64,000 nucleotides of DNA from Schizosaccharomyces osmophilus (GCF_027921745.1 NC_079239.1:1329501-1393500); one strand, 5' to 3'; positions 31,053-43,326 are shown, counted from the first letter of the stretch. The notes: generated by a model not told the origin, from the letters alone. Program-made: numbers and translations.

Positions 31053-34000
31053 ATGAGTGAAGAAGCTACGACAGCTCAACACTCTAGAAAAGCTTCTACT
31101 TCTAGCTCGTCGTCCAAAAATAATAAAGGTGTGTGGGAATTTTGGCACTTGAACCGTCATCGTTTCTCGTGTTAAATCTGGGTGGAAATACTAACTAAAA
31201 ATTTATTTTAGAAATTCAAACAGGTTTGAAGCAACTCCAATTACTACAGGGTACGTAAAACCTATGAATGCATTTTCGTTGGGAACGGAGATCCGTCCTG
31301 CTTTGTATATGCTAGCTAGTTTGGAAGGTTTAATTCAAATACTAACTGTTGGCTTACTAGCCTTTCAAAATGGTGATATTGATGAGCTAGATGCTCTGCT
31401 ACAAAACCATAGCCGGGAAGATTGCACTTTTGCTTTATTCCTCTGCATTCAATGCGCAAATGCTTCTATGGTAAAACATATTTTATCCGTTTTTGATGTT
31501 GATCTTAATGCATACGATAAAAACCAAAATACGGTATGTATTTCTTCGTTGCTTGGATGAATCTCCCAAGAGGAAATGATTTGACACATTTGGGTTTCCA
31601 GGTTAAAGCGAGAATGACTTTATCGTCTGATTGAATGCTTTACTAACAAAATCTAGCCCCTACATTTAGCTGCTATGGCAGGCCGCCAGGACGTTGTGGA
31701 AACTCTATTATTACACCCTGACATAAATTATAATCTCCTAAATGGGAACAATTTAAAGGCCTGGCAGGTTGCCTCTTCTAATACTCTGGCGGATTTCATG
31801 AAAGGTAAGAATGCCAGTTTTTGTAGTATTTGCCGTTCATTAACACAAAAAAGGTTTCTGTGCAATGTATACCAAGGAAACGGCCCGCGAATTTAAGCAT
31901 GCCTTTGAAGAACGAAATTTTGATACATTGGACTATTTGATGAGACATAATGAATACAACTCTGCCATCGATCTAAATGAAATCGATGTTGATACTGGAC
32001 AAACCTATTTACATCTTGCAACAAAGGCTAAGGACGTGGAGCTCGTCAGTTGGTTACTCAACCATAATGCTGATCCTTTTCGCCGAGACAAGTTTGGGAA
32101 ACTTCCTGTAGATTACACAAGGGACGAGAGCTTGCGTAGCCTATTTCGGAACCAGACTTCTGAAACAACTTCTCAACCGCCTTCTTCTGTTGACCCAAAT
32201 ATCTCTGGTTATTTGAAAAAATGGACCAACTATAAGTCAGGCTATAAGCTGAGATGGTTTAGCCTACGTAATGGTGTGTTATCTTATTACAAGAACCAAG
32301 ACGATGCTTCTTCTGCCTGTCGTGGATCTATCAATTTAAGTTTAGCTCGGCTAGTTTATGATCCCAAACAGCCTACTATTTTTCAGGTCATCGGAAGGGG
32401 TTCTGTTCGCTATAGTGTTAAGGCTAACTCACCTGTGGAAGCGCACCGATGGATCGATGCCATCGCGTTTGCTATTGAACACGACCAGGAAAATGAAAAA
32501 CAAAAAAATTCAGATGCTGTGTCCATTGGTACTTACGATATTCCAGTACCAACGAACCAAGGTATGATGTTTAGCTCCGAACATTTGCCATGGAACGAAA
32601 CCGATTCTTATGCTGGTTCGGATGATGAACACGAAGAAGATATGCCTCACCGAGAGAGTTATGAATTTAACATGAACATTGCCAAATACAAGGTGGACAT
32701 TATGCATAGCCTGATTAATTCAGCGATTTCACACGATAAGTACAAACAAGACCCAGCTCTAATGCAGGTGTTTGAAGGAATCGAAGATGCCTTTAGTACT
32801 TTAGAGAATAATGTTATCGAGATTCTACATCTTCAGCATGAAGCAGAAATTCACTATAAACGAAAGCTAGAAAACGCTACCAGAATCAATGCTTTATGGG
32901 CTGAAAACTTGAAAACAGTCGTTGAAGAACAAGACCAAATCGAAGAACGCTATCACAGGAGCGAAAATCACCGTAGACGTACTAAACGTGCGCTTCGTAA
33001 ATTGGCTTCTTCAATAAAAAATGACAAAAACAATGGCCAGTTTAACGAGACTGCATCTTTATCTTCAACTTCTTTATCAAGTGATTTTAGCGAAGAGGAT
33101 CAAGAGAATGACAGGGACACCTTCTTCGATGCTAACGCTAATCAAACGCCCTCTCGTATTCAGTCTCCGTCCAAAGAGACTCCTCCGGCGGTTGGCCAGT
33201 ATCCCTTTGACGATTCCCCTGTTCCTACAGCCGGTCAATATCCTACTGATGAAACATCTGCCCCATCTGGTGAACGCTATCCTCCCACTGAAACATCTGT
33301 TCCTCCTAGTGAACGCTATCCTCCCGCTGAAGAGTTTGCTCCTCCTGGTGGACATGATCACCCCGCTAAAGCATCTGCTCCTTCTGGTGAACGCTATCCT
33401 CCCGCTGAAGAGTTTGCTCCTCCTGGTGGACATGATCACCCCGCTAAAGCATCTGCTCCTTCTGGTGAACGCTATCCTCCCGCTGAAGAGTTTGCTCCTC
33501 CTAATGAACAAGATTCCCGGGCTAGAGCATCTGCTCCTTCTGGTGATCACTATCCTCCCACTGAAGATGCTTCATCCAAAATGAATGAGAAACCTGTCTT
33601 CCAGGGTAACTCGCCTGGCACAGAAGCTCCAGAACATCCTCCTTATTCTGCACCCATTGGTGCTAGTGGCGTTGCAGGCGATAGGAAAAATAATGAAAAG
33701 CAAGCACCAACGGAGGAACCTAAATCAGATTCTCGTTCTTTGGATCTTCAAAAATCATTCCATGGTTATGAGGCACCTCTTCGATTGGATTTAGGGATAA
33801 AAGATGACCGTCCAAAAATTAGTCTTTGGAGTATTTTGAAGGGAATGATTGGTAAAGATATGACAAAGATGGCTTTACCCGTTAGTTTTAACGAGCCTAC
33901 TAGCCTTTTACAACGTGTTGCGGAAGACATGGAATATACCGATTTGCTCGAGATTGCATCTCAACAAAAGGATCCAGCTTGGCGTGCTTTATATGTTGCT

Positions 34001-34945
34001 GCCTTTGCTGCTTCAGAATATGCAAGTACCATCAATCGTGTCGCAAAACCTTTTAATCCGTTGTTAGGTGAAACTTACGAATTATGCCGTCCTGATAAGG
34101 GATACCGCTTTCTAATCGAGCAAGTTAGTCATCATCCTCCTATTGGTGCTGCATACTCGGAATCTTTGAATTGGAAATACTACGGAGAATCAAGTGTAAA
34201 ATCAAAATTTTATGGTAAAAGCTTTGATATATCTCCTCTTGGCACTTGGTATTTGGAACTTAAAACTCCTTCAGGAAATGTGGAACTATTTACATGGAAA
34301 AAGATTACATCTTCAGTAGTGGGAATTATTAGTGGAAGTCCTACTATAGATAACTATGGCCAGATGATGGTTCAGAATCATTCGAGTCATGTAAACTGTC
34401 TCTTGGAGTTCAAACCTCGCGGCTGGCGTGGCACTAATGCCTATGAAGTAAAAGGAAGTATTCAATCTTCAAGCGATACTCCTGAATACACTGTGAATGG
34501 CCATTGGGACGACAAAATATTTGCTTACAATGCTGGTAGTAACAAGACAATGCTATGGCAAAATCATGAGCGACCACCTCGTCCTTTTAACCTGACGCCG
34601 TTCGCCATTTCTTTGAATGCTTTAACTGACGAACTTAAACCATGGTTACCTCCTACGGATACTCGTTGGCGACCTGATCAGAGAGCAATGGAAGTAGGTC
34701 AATATGATTTTGCCGCTGACGAGAAAAGCAGGGTTGAAGAGAAGCAAAGAACCAAAAAGAAAATGCGTGATCTAGGACAAATAGAAGAATGGAAACCAAA
34801 ATGGTTTTCACAACAGAAGCATCCCGTCACTGGTGAAGAATATTGGATGTTCAATGGTGATTATTGGAACGTAAGAGAGGAAGCTGGTAAAGCAAACCTC
34901 TCTGGTCAATCATTCGAATGGCCCGGCGCTGACGATATTTTTTGA
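31053..34945 (+). CDS. Oxysterol-binding protein with ankyrin and PH domains (Osh1/2 type)
   Basis: Five exons, join(31053..31128, 31212..31250, 31361..31533, 31657..31804, 31854..34945), give 1175 residues; introns are 49-123 nt, two with TACTAAC branch sites. Domains: ankyrin repeats about 40-230 ([31 protein letters not shown]), PH about 260-365 ([19 protein letters not shown]), coiled coil, a low-complexity repeat tract about 600-720, and a C-terminal OSBP-related lipid-transfer domain about 790-1150 with the [11 protein letters not shown] signature. An FFAT-like motif (DTFFDANAN after an acidic stretch, about residue 569) suggests binding to ER VAP proteins Scs2/Scs22, so it likely moves sterol or PI4P at ER contacts. 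Splicing exon 2 to 3 gives [14 protein letters not shown], an ankyrin start. I recall a matching S. pombe gene beside rpl1701. Confidence 0.93.
33311..33544 (+). repeat. Three 78-bp tandem repeats inside the OSBP gene
   Basis: Unit starts at 33311, 33389 and 33467 give 78 bp (26 residues, core [19 protein letters not shown]). The first two units are almost identical and the third is diverged; partial units flank the array. They extend the disordered linker before the lipid-transfer domain. Confidence 0.9.
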
Positions 34946-35090
34946 TATGCATAATACAGTGTTTATTATACTTAGTATGAATGAATAAGAATTATTTAAA
35001 TATGCCTAAAAACCACACTATCATTTATAGACTACAAAAATTACGAGGAAGATACGTATATTTTGAGGACAAGATGATGAAAATTTCATT

Positions 35091-35654
35091 TTAAGCAGCA
35101 GTAATAGCCTTACGAGCAGCCAAGTTGCGAGCCTTAGCACCTTGCTTCAAAGAAACACGGGCAACCTTATCTTGAGCCTTAGGAACAGCGTCCTCTTCCT
35201 CAGCAACAATAACTTCAATGTGGCAAGGATGAGACAAGTAGGCAGTGACACGACCATAAGCACGGTAGGTACGGCGGTGTTGCTTAGGGGCAGCGTTGAC
35301 TTGAATGTGCTTGATGGCCAACTTGTCCATATCCAAACCCTTGGACTCAGCGTTAGCCTCGGCATTCTTCAAAAGGTCAAGGATAACCTTGACAGACTTT
35401 TGGGGCCAACGAGCTTGAGTGACACCGAATTCCTTGCCTTGAGCAGTACGGCCAACACCTCCGTTGAAGCGACGGAAGGGAACAGCTTGCTTGTGATCAA
35501 GGACGTTGTCCATGAAAGCAAAGGCCTTCTTTAGGTTCATGCCATTAATGGTAAAGGCAACTTCACGAGTATTCTTAAAGTGAGTTCTCAAGTAAGCACC
35601 ACGAGCTCTGGCGCACTTGGTCTCAACAGCAGGTGAAGCGGAATAGCGGGCCAT
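35091..35654 (-). CDS. rpl17: 60S ribosomal protein L17 (uL22)
   Basis: The 187-residue, intronless protein matches eukaryotic uL22: MARYSASPAVETKCARARGAYLRTHFKNTRE at the N-terminus (split here as MARYSA... and AYLRTHFKNT), the loop GGVGRTAQGKEFG, and the tunnel-lining RTYRAYGRVTAYLSHPCHIEVI. It lines the nascent-chain exit tunnel. Codon bias is that of a highly expressed gene. HomolD and HomolE boxes lie upstream. S. pombe has two rpl17 copies; the position matches rpl1701. Confidence 0.98.
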   Translation of the reverse strand: MARYSASPAVETKCARARGAYLRTHFKNTREVAFTINGMNLKKAFAFMDNVLDHKQAVPFRRFNGGVGRTAQGKEFGVTQARWPQKSVKVILDLLKNAEANAESKGLDMDKLAIKHIQVNAAPKQHRRTYRAYGRVTAYLSHPCHIEVIVAEEEDAVPKAQDKVARVSLKQGAKARNLAARKAITAA

Positions 35655-35728
35655 TGCTACTTTTGTTGTGGTAAAAGGCTAGTGCTATCTGTATGGGTTT
35701 CGTCTTTCTGGTTTCTGTTGTTTCGTTT

Positions 35729-35736
35729 CGTGACTG
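35729..35736 (-). promoter_or_regulatory. rpl17: HomolD box of rpl17
   Basis: CGTGACTG on the plus strand reads CAGTCACG toward rpl17, 75 bp upstream of its ATG. Confidence 0.88.
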
Positions 35737-35748
35737 GTTTGAACCATT

Positions 35749-35758
35749 AGGGTAGGGT
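35749..35758 (-). promoter_or_regulatory. rpl17: HomolE box of rpl17
   Basis: AGGGTAGGGT on the plus strand reads ACCCTACCCT toward rpl17, an exact HomolE box 12 bp upstream of HomolD: the canonical ribosomal-protein promoter pair of fission yeast. Confidence 0.9.
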
Positions 35759-36039
35759 TGAGTTATTAAGGACAGTATGTAAGGTACGACACTAAAAAAT
35801 AAAAAGTTTTCCTTATGCCTCGCTCAGTTAATTTAGGACAGGACTAGACAGTGCGTACCATTGCTGTAAGTGAGTGTTTTTACGGTACGCTGTAAGCTTG
35901 AAACTTTTCTTTACCAAAATCGCAAAGTTGGAAAACTTCCATTCTATCTCCCTCGTTGTATTCAATTTGCCTTAGCATCTGAGCTACGGCAATTTACATC
36001 AACGAAGGACGACTACTGTCAAGGGCAAGGTTCCTACAT

Positions 36040-38679
36040 ATGAGCGTCCGAGATTCATGTGATCCCAAAACACTTAGGAAGTTGTGCGAGCAGAATTATG
36101 ATAAGAGTAACGCACTTCTTTCCGTCTTGAAAGAGAGTTTGACGAAGCTTGGAAATGAGTTGGATACTCTGATTGAGAAGAATCAAGTATTATTTCGTAC
36201 TGAAAATGGGAATGTAGTGGAAGGATCGAAACGCTCAACCAAAACTAAGAAAAATGGTAATGGAGGAAGGTCAAAGGACCCAAAGCGACCGACGGCGGAG
36301 GCGAATTCTGGGAAACTGGAAAATCGCAAGGAATGGAAGCAGCTTTTGTCTGTAAATTCTAAAATTGCTGCACTTATGGGCGAGATTTTGCTGACAGATG
36401 TCTCGTTTTCTTTAGATAAGGATATTTTGACTGTAATATGGACGAAGGTTCATTATCGAGTTATTTCCTTTTTGAAACACAAGATTATTCAGGCGTCCAG
36501 GAAGAACAACATTGGAGTTTTAGGGTCATTAGTGACTCTTTATTTTCAATATCTTGATACTTGCGTTCATTTCTATGTCTCCTTTGCCTTCATTTTGGTT
36601 AAAGTTTACCGCTTGCAATGTCTTGAGCCTTTAGCATCGTATCTTGCTACTCAGCTTGCATTCAAAACTTCAAAAAAGTCTCACAAAATAAAGGTCAAAT
36701 CTGGAAGCGCATTGCGACAAGATACACTCTTAAAATCTTTATTTTCTTCTATTTTTGGGTTTAAAAAATTGTTTTCTGGCACTTTAAGTGTCATTCTCCA
36801 GAAAACGTCAATAGCTGCGGGTTCTGAGATAGTTGCGTCCTCGTCTGCATACGTTTTTAGTCCTTTATTTGAGTCATCTCTACCGGACAAAGAGGCTCAT
36901 TATTTGATTAGCACTATATATGGTTCCCTTATTCATGTAGGTGATATCTATCGCTACCTGGCTCAGGCTCGTTCACCAAAATTGCCCGATTATTCTATCG
37001 CTAAAAAACATTACCATATGGCTGCTTTTGCTGTTCCAAATTGCGGCGTCCATTATCATCAGTTAGGTTTAATTGAAGTACAAAATGCCGATTCGTCCGT
37101 TACTAATTCTCCTCGAAATCATCATCAAGAACTATATAAAAGCCCGTCGTCTAGCTCGCTTTTTTCAGTTGAAGCCTCTTCTAAACCGGTCGTCGATGAT
37201 GCCACTTTACTAGGAGTTTCCTTTTTCTTTTTAGCTTCTATATCTCCTAATGGTGTTGTTGCAAAGGGGGCTTGTAACAGCCTTCTCATTGCGCTTAAAC
37301 GTATTCTTGGAAAGCCGAATTCCTTTGATCCAAGTTTGGTAATTTACCAAAAGGACGATTCTCTTGTATCCTTAATCCTTCGTTTATATGCTTTGGCATT
37401 TTCTGACTTTGATTGTATGTCTTATACGAATTCCCTTGTGAAGCGAGTTAGATTTTTATTATGTGATTCCTTAAAAAATGCCAAGTTATCTTACGAAACA
37501 TTATTGAGAATAACTTATTGTGCGCTTGCAGCAAGATGTCTCGCATCGAAGCTAGGGTACAGTGGAATAGAGGATGCGAATAAGAAGTTTCCTTCTACGA
37601 AATTAGCGACACAAACTACTGTAATGTTTCTGGAAGTTCTTGTGGATGCGGTAAACGGCCAACTTCCTTTGCATGCGTTAAGTGTCACTTCTTTGCGCCA
37701 AGATCACCCGCATCCCTATGGTGTACTTCTGCAAAATACCATCCTTTCCCCAATGGTTTTACCCGTATGCGCTTTGGTTTCTTTCTGCCTGAAACATAAA
37801 GATACGTGGATTACAAAGGAGATTGGAACTGGTTTATCACAGATTTACAATCGTTTAACCTTCTTTTTCGAAAGCACGAAACAAGATTTGCCTACTGAGG
37901 AATCTTTAAATTGGAGTACTCAGTGGGACGTTGGTTTGCCATTTTTCTTTCCTATGCAACAAATTTATGATGTCAATTATGACTTGTTAAAATTGTTCAT
38001 CGCGAATAAAATTTATCCTTTAGGTGAAGAAGAGGAAGTTGAAGGTCAAAAATTTACCAAGGATAGTTACTCAGGATTGAAACTATCTATAGACTCTTTG
38101 TATATATTACTGGGTCGTCATGCAAATGCTCAAGCTCTAGCTTCATCCGTGTCGGTATCACCCCCTGCTACTCCCCATGGATTCGATCGACCTTTGGGAT
38201 CAACAGGTGTTCCTGCGTTCCCTGTATTCAGTGCGTCTTCTTTACCATCTGACCAGTCTTCTCCCACATCACCATTCTATTCTGGCGCTTCTTCTGTTGT
38301 ACAACCGTCGTCGAGTATCGCAAGTCTGCAGTTTGGTAGAATGGTTGACCCTAAACCATCGCAGCCAATTTCACCTTTTGTACCTGAAAATCTTAGTCAG
38401 ATGACACACTCGAAACTTATGGCTTCTTTTGATGCTTCAACAGAGAATGATGTGGACAGACCAGAAACGCCTAATTATGATTCTCGCTTGCGTTCACGAG
38501 CAGCATCAGTAGCATCCGGAAGTGGGCGAAGTACACCAATGAAAGGAGAAAAGGTTCTATTTCGACCCATTGGAAGTCCAAAACCACAGGCACATCCTTC
38601 TAGCGACACTTCTGATGTACAGCGTCAAGTATTTTTATCAGAATTGTTAAAAAAAATGATCAACATCAATAACACTTGA
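36040..38679 (+). CDS. ebs1: EST1/EBS1 family protein (SMG7-like)
   Basis: An 879-residue, intronless protein. The N-terminal part (about 90-320) fits the EST1 14-3-3-like TPR domain and is followed by the EST1 DNA/RNA-binding helical region with IYGSLIHVGDIYRYLA, YHMAAFAVPNCGVHYHQLGLI and FFFLASISPNGVVAKGACNS, typical of Ebs1/SMG7. The C-terminal about 180 residues are Ser/Pro-rich and disordered. Ebs1-type proteins act in mRNA surveillance and translation control; a telomerase role is not implied. Divergent from rpl17. The ATG at 36040 is the first in frame. Confidence 0.9.
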   Translation: MSVRDSCDPKTLRKLCEQNYDKSNALLSVLKESLTKLGNELDTLIEKNQVLFRTENGNVVEGSKRSTKTKKNGNGGRSKDPKRPTAEANSGKLENRKEWKQLLSVNSKIAALMGEILLTDVSFSLDKDILTVIWTKVHYRVISFLKHKIIQASRKNNIGVLGSLVTLYFQYLDTCVHFYVSFAFILVKVYRLQCLEPLASYLATQLAFKTSKKSHKIKVKSGSALRQDTLLKSLFSSIFGFKKLFSGTLSVILQKTSIAAGSEIVASSSAYVFSPLFESSLPDKEAHYLISTIYGSLIHVGDIYRYLAQARSPKLPDYSIAKKHYHMAAFAVPNCGVHYHQLGLIEVQNADSSVTNSPRNHHQELYKSPSSSSLFSVEASSKPVVDDATLLGVSFFFLASISPNGVVAKGACNSLLIALKRILGKPNSFDPSLVIYQKDDSLVSLILRLYALAFSDFDCMSYTNSLVKRVRFLLCDSLKNAKLSYETLLRITYCALAARCLASKLGYSGIEDANKKFPSTKLATQTTVMFLEVLVDAVNGQLPLHALSVTSLRQDHPHPYGVLLQNTILSPMVLPVCALVSFCLKHKDTWITKEIGTGLSQIYNRLTFFFESTKQDLPTEESLNWSTQWDVGLPFFFPMQQIYDVNYDLLKLFIANKIYPLGEEEEVEGQKFTKDSYSGLKLSIDSLYILLGRHANAQALASSVSVSPPATPHGFDRPLGSTGVPAFPVFSASSLPSDQSSPTSPFYSGASSVVQPSSSIASLQFGRMVDPKPSQPISPFVPENLSQMTHSKLMASFDASTENDVDRPETPNYDSRLRSRAASVASGSGRSTPMKGEKVLFRPIGSPKPQAHPSSDTSDVQRQVFLSELLKKMININNT

Positions 38680-40189
38680 ACTCGCTTGTCATTAAACAGT
38701 ATGTTTTCCCTTTTACCTATATGGTATACCTCTAAAAGAGAAGAAGGTATGTAAATAAAAGAAACGGAGTCAAGGAAGTACATAAGTTACCCTGAATTAG
38801 TCTGTTACGATGATGAAAAAGATTCCGTTTTTATATTTAAAAAGGGAAGGAAATGTTGCTATTGTTTGTTTTTCCAAAAAATGGGCGCGTAGAAGTGCTC
38901 ACTTTAAAAAAAAAATGACAAGGAAACTAATTTTCTTGTCGTTGTAGATTATATCGGTCATTTCTCCTTTATTCTGTTTCCAACCCGAAAAAATTATCGT
39001 TATTCTTACATTACTCGGCCAGTTTCATTCTATAGCTTTTATTATTCTAATGAATAAGCGCATGGCAAATTGAATGTCTGCCTACCTTTAGAGTATATAT
39101 TTTGTGAGGACCATGAAAGAACCATATGCAAAGTGAGGTTTTGATTCGACCACGCAATGATAGGTATACGCTTTGTGAAGTCATATAATCAAGGTTCAGA
39201 TTCAAAAGTTTACTTGCTTTTCTACTTGCAAAAGGAAAGCGAAACAAGCATCCTTAAAATGTCACTGGAGTAAAGCAAGCTAGTATAAGTAAAATGGAAA
39301 ATAGAATGAAAAACGGATGTTTCCGCTCTGGAATAAATATTTGATGATATAAGGATTGTTACAAGAGAAGTCAATCGTATATGAGATGAAAGTGTATGTT
39401 GGTAGTAATGATAACTAAACTTGTAGTTTTTTCTGCTTCAATTTATGGTTACTACATGCAAATAAAGAAAGAATACAAGAGGATTTAATGAAAGCCAAAA
39501 AAGCTGTTTGATTGAATCAAGTCAGATGAATCTTCCAAGTTTAAGGTGTTGACAATGAGCTGAACAATTGATTTACCTTTACCAATTTAATCAAAGAAGT
39601 AGCGTTTATTCTTGGCAATTTGTTCCTTCTAGTTTCAATCTTCAAAATTTTCATTAATGTCTTCGAATACATAATGAATGGTTGCTTTTGTGCATAATAA
39701 TATACTCTATACAAGTATACTTAAAGTAATATTATAAACACAAAAGAATTTTTAGGATTTACCAACGTAAATTTGAAAGCATTGTTATTTATGGCATGCC
39801 GATGAACAGTGCGTTACAGTACAACATTTGAACAAGTATTTTAAGTGGTGTAATAACATATACAGCATTAAAACGATATGCTTATTCTTTTGGAAAACCA
39901 ACATCTGCCTTCAACTTTCGTACCCTTTGTTTACGGTGCATCGTTTGCTTTTTGCATTTTTATACATATTACATATATATATCCAAGTTTAAATAAGAAT
40001 TGGATGAGTAGGAGCTGATCATAATTGAACATTCTTAACGGATTTTTCAATCTCTGGAACAAAGTCCCTACGTTTCATTTTTGGTGTGTTTAAACCACTA
40101 AATTTACCGACCGGCTTTTCTAAAATTTCTATTTAAATAAAACGCGTAAAAGACTAATTATAATTGGGGAGGTGACTAGTTTTGCAATA
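38680..40189. other. ebs1-mrpl7 intergenic region
   Basis: A 1.5-kb AT-rich spacer between plus-strand genes. I searched it for tRNA boxes, snoRNA boxes and spliced small exons and found nothing convincing. Confidence 0.5.
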
Positions 40190-41059
40190 ATGAATACATT
40201 TCAAATCAAAACTCGCCAAACTCTCTACTCGATTGTACAGTGTCGTGCATTTACTACGAAGCAAAAACTTGGAAAACATAGTCCTCTTCCAGGATGGGAT
40301 CCCCACTCTGAATACTTTCGTCCAGGACCTACGATGGCCCATCGTTTAGAAGAACATATGAATGACACGATTATGTCCGATGTGTTAGTGGGAACATATA
40401 AACATAATGTTGATTTTGAAGATTCATCTCCTCACTTCAATGAGCCTGCAGACCGGCTGGTTCGATGGACGGGCGACAACCCATATTACAAAAATCGACC
40501 CCCTCGCCATTCTCGTGGGTATAAACCCCTCTTGCCTTTTAAACGACCTGTTCGTCCAGAAAATCTCCCTAATATCTCAAAAGTTGTCGTAAGTACTATG
40601 GTCAAGGAAGCCCTTCAAGATAAGTCTCATTTGTTGAGCACTATTATGGCTTTACGTTCCATTACCGGCGTGGAGCCAGAAATTATAGAAGCTAGAAAGG
40701 ATGTCTCTCCATGGAGATTGAGATCTGGCTTCCCTGTAGGAGCAAGCGTGGCTCTCGAGGGCGAGTCAATGTACAATTTTTTGTCTGTTCTTTCCGAGTT
40801 AGTCCTCCCTCAGCTTCACGACTTTAAGGGAATTTCTTCAACAGTTGGAGACCAAACAGGTAATATCTCTTTTGGTCTTCCCGGAAGCGCTTTACCTCTT
40901 TTCCCTCAAATTGAAGCTGTATACGAAATGTATCCCCACTCTCTTCCAGGCTTTCATGTCAACATCGCAACAAAGGCCCAAGATACTCGATTGGCAAGAT
41001 TTGCTCTTAGCAGCATGATTCCATTTAAAACAAGCAATCCAGAAGATGATGTTCGCTAA
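40190..41059 (+). CDS. mrpl7: Mitochondrial ribosomal protein uL5m (Mrpl7)
   Basis: This 289-residue protein starts with a basic, Thr/Gln-rich mitochondrial presequence and carries the uL5 fold in its C-terminal two thirds: NLPNISKVVVSTMVKEAL, TGVEPEIIEARKDVSPWRLRSGFPVGASV, and the terminal GFHVNIATKAQDTRLARFAL. uL5m sits on the central protuberance of the mitoribosome and contacts 5S-like or P-site RNA. Start chosen at ATG 40190; the frame upstream begins with GTG. The N-terminal extension of about 120 residues is longer than bacterial L5, as in yeast Mrpl7. Confidence 0.93.
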   Translation: MNTFQIKTRQTLYSIVQCRAFTTKQKLGKHSPLPGWDPHSEYFRPGPTMAHRLEEHMNDTIMSDVLVGTYKHNVDFEDSSPHFNEPADRLVRWTGDNPYYKNRPPRHSRGYKPLLPFKRPVRPENLPNISKVVVSTMVKEALQDKSHLLSTIMALRSITGVEPEIIEARKDVSPWRLRSGFPVGASVALEGESMYNFLSVLSELVLPQLHDFKGISSTVGDQTGNISFGLPGSALPLFPQIEAVYEMYPHSLPGFHVNIATKAQDTRLARFALSSMIPFKTSNPEDDVR

Positions 41060-41364
41060 GACATAAAAAATAATATTGGCAATGAGAACTAGCTACTGCT
41101 TTCAATACTTAATATTACTTTCCTTTTTTATTTTAAACCATATATTATTTTCGGAATCCCGTTTCTACACTAAATAAGAGAAAGTAAAAAAAAGAAAAAA
41201 CTAATTATTAAATAATTTGTAGAAGTAAAAGATAAGGAATCAAAATATAAAAGAGAGACAATTCAAAAAAGTTTATACACAAGAAATAAAACATCAACAT
41301 TAGGCATCGTAAAAATCGTAAAGTCATTTACTTCCGAATCATTAGAAAAATCAAATCTTTACTG

Positions 41365-43326
41365 TCACTTAGCAATAAAAGGATGTTGGAGCAATTCCGA
41401 AGCGGTAGGTCTTTCATTGCAATCAATGGCAAATGTTGTATTTAAAAAATCATGGACAGAAGGAGTCGCATCGGAAGGATATTCTGGGGGGATATTTTGT
41501 CCTATTTTAAAAATTGCTTGCATTTGATCACATGTAGGATACGGATGCTTGCTGGTAAGCATCTCAATAACTAAACAACCAAGTGACCATATATCAGTTT
41601 TTTCGGTATGTTGCGTTTGCTTGACTACTTCTGGAGCCATCCAAAAAGAGGATCCTTGTAAAGATTGACGAGGAGATATGGCCTTATCGCTGGGATTCTC
41701 CAACTCCAACTTTTTAGATATTCCAAAATCCGAAATCTTTATTTTGCCTTTATTATCAACCAAAATATTAGCACCTTTAATATCTCTGTGCACGATGCCT
41801 TTGGAATGAAGATATTGCAAGCCTTCTAATGTTTGCTTTATGAAATTTCTTACAAGAGGGGCCTCAAAACTTCCGTACATTTCAAGTAGACCAGTGACAG
41901 AGCCACCAGGGACATATTCCAAAAAAATATTCAGATATTCCGACGTTAAATTTGATCCAAGATATTGGACAATGTGTTCGTGAGCCAATTCCTGCAGTAA
42001 ATCGATTTCACCAACGAGAGAATTGAAAAGACTGGAATGACGCTCTTTAGATTTTTTAAAGTCACCTAGGCTGATTTGCTTTACGGCCATTAATTCACCA
42101 CTAGATGCATTCATACCGAGATAAACTTGTCCGAAAGACCCAGACCCAATCAATGCTCCGCGGATCCATCTGACTGGTTCTTCCACTTCCTCTTCACCTG
42201 GGTTAGTTTCTTCACTTGTGGTGGTTGGAGTTGGCGACGCAGGAGTCACATGTTCCACAAAAGTTGGAGAAGGTATTGGCGACATTTTAGGTGCGGCTGA
42301 CGGAAGCTGGTTGTTTCGTAAAGCGGCTGTTTGTATGCTGGCAACCCCATGTCGTTCAGAAAACTTCTGTGAAAATGAGGAATTTTGCATAGGTGGTGTT
42401 TTTGAAGCAACGCCAAGCTTAGTTTTCTTTTCAATATCCGACTTCGTCCTTGGCGCAATTTTATTGGCAACTTTTGAATCGTCTAACGTATTTATTTTTA
42501 ATGAAGACATGGATTTTAGGAATTCTAAGTGTTGACGCCGCAAACTTCTTGATTTTGGGAGAATTTCCTTTCCAAATGTATTTTCCCGAGATGGATGGAT
42601 GTTTTGAGTTCCTACAAAAGAATTGTACAGCGTTTTCTCTAATAATTTTGGCTGATGCTCAGGGAAAAAGTGAGAAATTCGCGAACTAATAAGTTCACTC
42701 GGAGGTCTTTGAATGGATAAACACGAAGCATTTGTCCTATCTGAAGGAAACAAAGTTTTCTGTATGTTTTCAGATAGCAAAGAAGAAAAGTTTCGTGAGC
42801 TATTAAAGTTCCCTGGCAATGGCTGAGAGGACTCTATTTCCCAGGATTTGCGAAGATCTTCAAAAGAAGGACACGTTTTAGTTTCCGAAACGATTATGAG
42901 TCTTTCTCTTTCTGAGGAAGACGGATTGAGGTATATTTCCTGAAAAGCTTCTTCAGAAATTGGCCTAACTTGACTACTCTGTGTGACGCAGACAATATAC
43001 TTGCCCTCATCAGGTAAGGAAAACTTTCGTAAAGCGAGATTCAACGTTTCCGAATAATTCCCAAAAGATTGGATCGTTCGGGTCTGCCCGTTGCAAGCAA
43101 TGAATCGTAATATGCATGGTTTGGGGGCATCTCGCAATCTATTTCGTTCTCTCAAAAACTCTTGACGTTTTCCAACATCACTGATCCCAAGCTCTTCCAG
43201 TAATGGATGTGACAATCGAGCTAAATGCCGTCCCTCTATTTTATGTTGTGCAAACGCGTCAACGTATTCTTCAAATCCAGTTTTTTTTAGCCATCCGCAG
43301 ACTTTCTCTACCGAATAATTTTCCAT
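41365..43326 (-). CDS. byr2: MAP kinase kinase kinase Byr2 (pheromone pathway)
   Basis: The 653-residue, intronless protein has an N-terminal SAM domain (about 1-65, [17 protein letters not shown]), a Ras-binding domain (about 70-165, [15 protein letters not shown]), a Ser-rich middle, and a C-terminal Ser/Thr kinase of STE11 type (about 388-653): Gly loop [12 protein letters not shown] lysine, [24 protein letters not shown]. In fission yeast Byr2 is activated by Ras1 and Ste4 (through SAM) and phosphorylates Byr1 in the Spk1 cascade for mating and meiosis. Length matches S. pombe (659). Confidence 0.97.
   Translation of the reverse strand: MENYSVEKVCGWLKKTGFEEYVDAFAQHKIEGRHLARLSHPLLEELGISDVGKRQEFLRERNRLRDAPKPCILRFIACNGQTRTIQSFGNYSETLNLALRKFSLPDEGKYIVCVTQSSQVRPISEEAFQEIYLNPSSSERERLIIVSETKTCPSFEDLRKSWEIESSQPLPGNFNSSRNFSSLLSENIQKTLFPSDRTNASCLSIQRPPSELISSRISHFFPEHQPKLLEKTLYNSFVGTQNIHPSRENTFGKEILPKSRSLRRQHLEFLKSMSSLKINTLDDSKVANKIAPRTKSDIEKKTKLGVASKTPPMQNSSFSQKFSERHGVASIQTAALRNNQLPSAAPKMSPIPSPTFVEHVTPASPTPTTTSEETNPGEEEVEEPVRWIRGALIGSGSFGQVYLGMNASSGELMAVKQISLGDFKKSKERHSSLFNSLVGEIDLLQELAHEHIVQYLGSNLTSEYLNIFLEYVPGGSVTGLLEMYGSFEAPLVRNFIKQTLEGLQYLHSKGIVHRDIKGANILVDNKGKIKISDFGISKKLELENPSDKAISPRQSLQGSSFWMAPEVVKQTQHTEKTDIWSLGCLVIEMLTSKHPYPTCDQMQAIFKIGQNIPPEYPSDATPSVHDFLNTTFAIDCNERPTASELLQHPFIAK

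Noticed and set aside
39560-39640. Minus-strand segment reading KEQIAKNKRYFFD then stop, after a TAG that could be an acceptor
   Set aside because: Only 13 residues, and no upstream exon with a good donor and branch site could be found.
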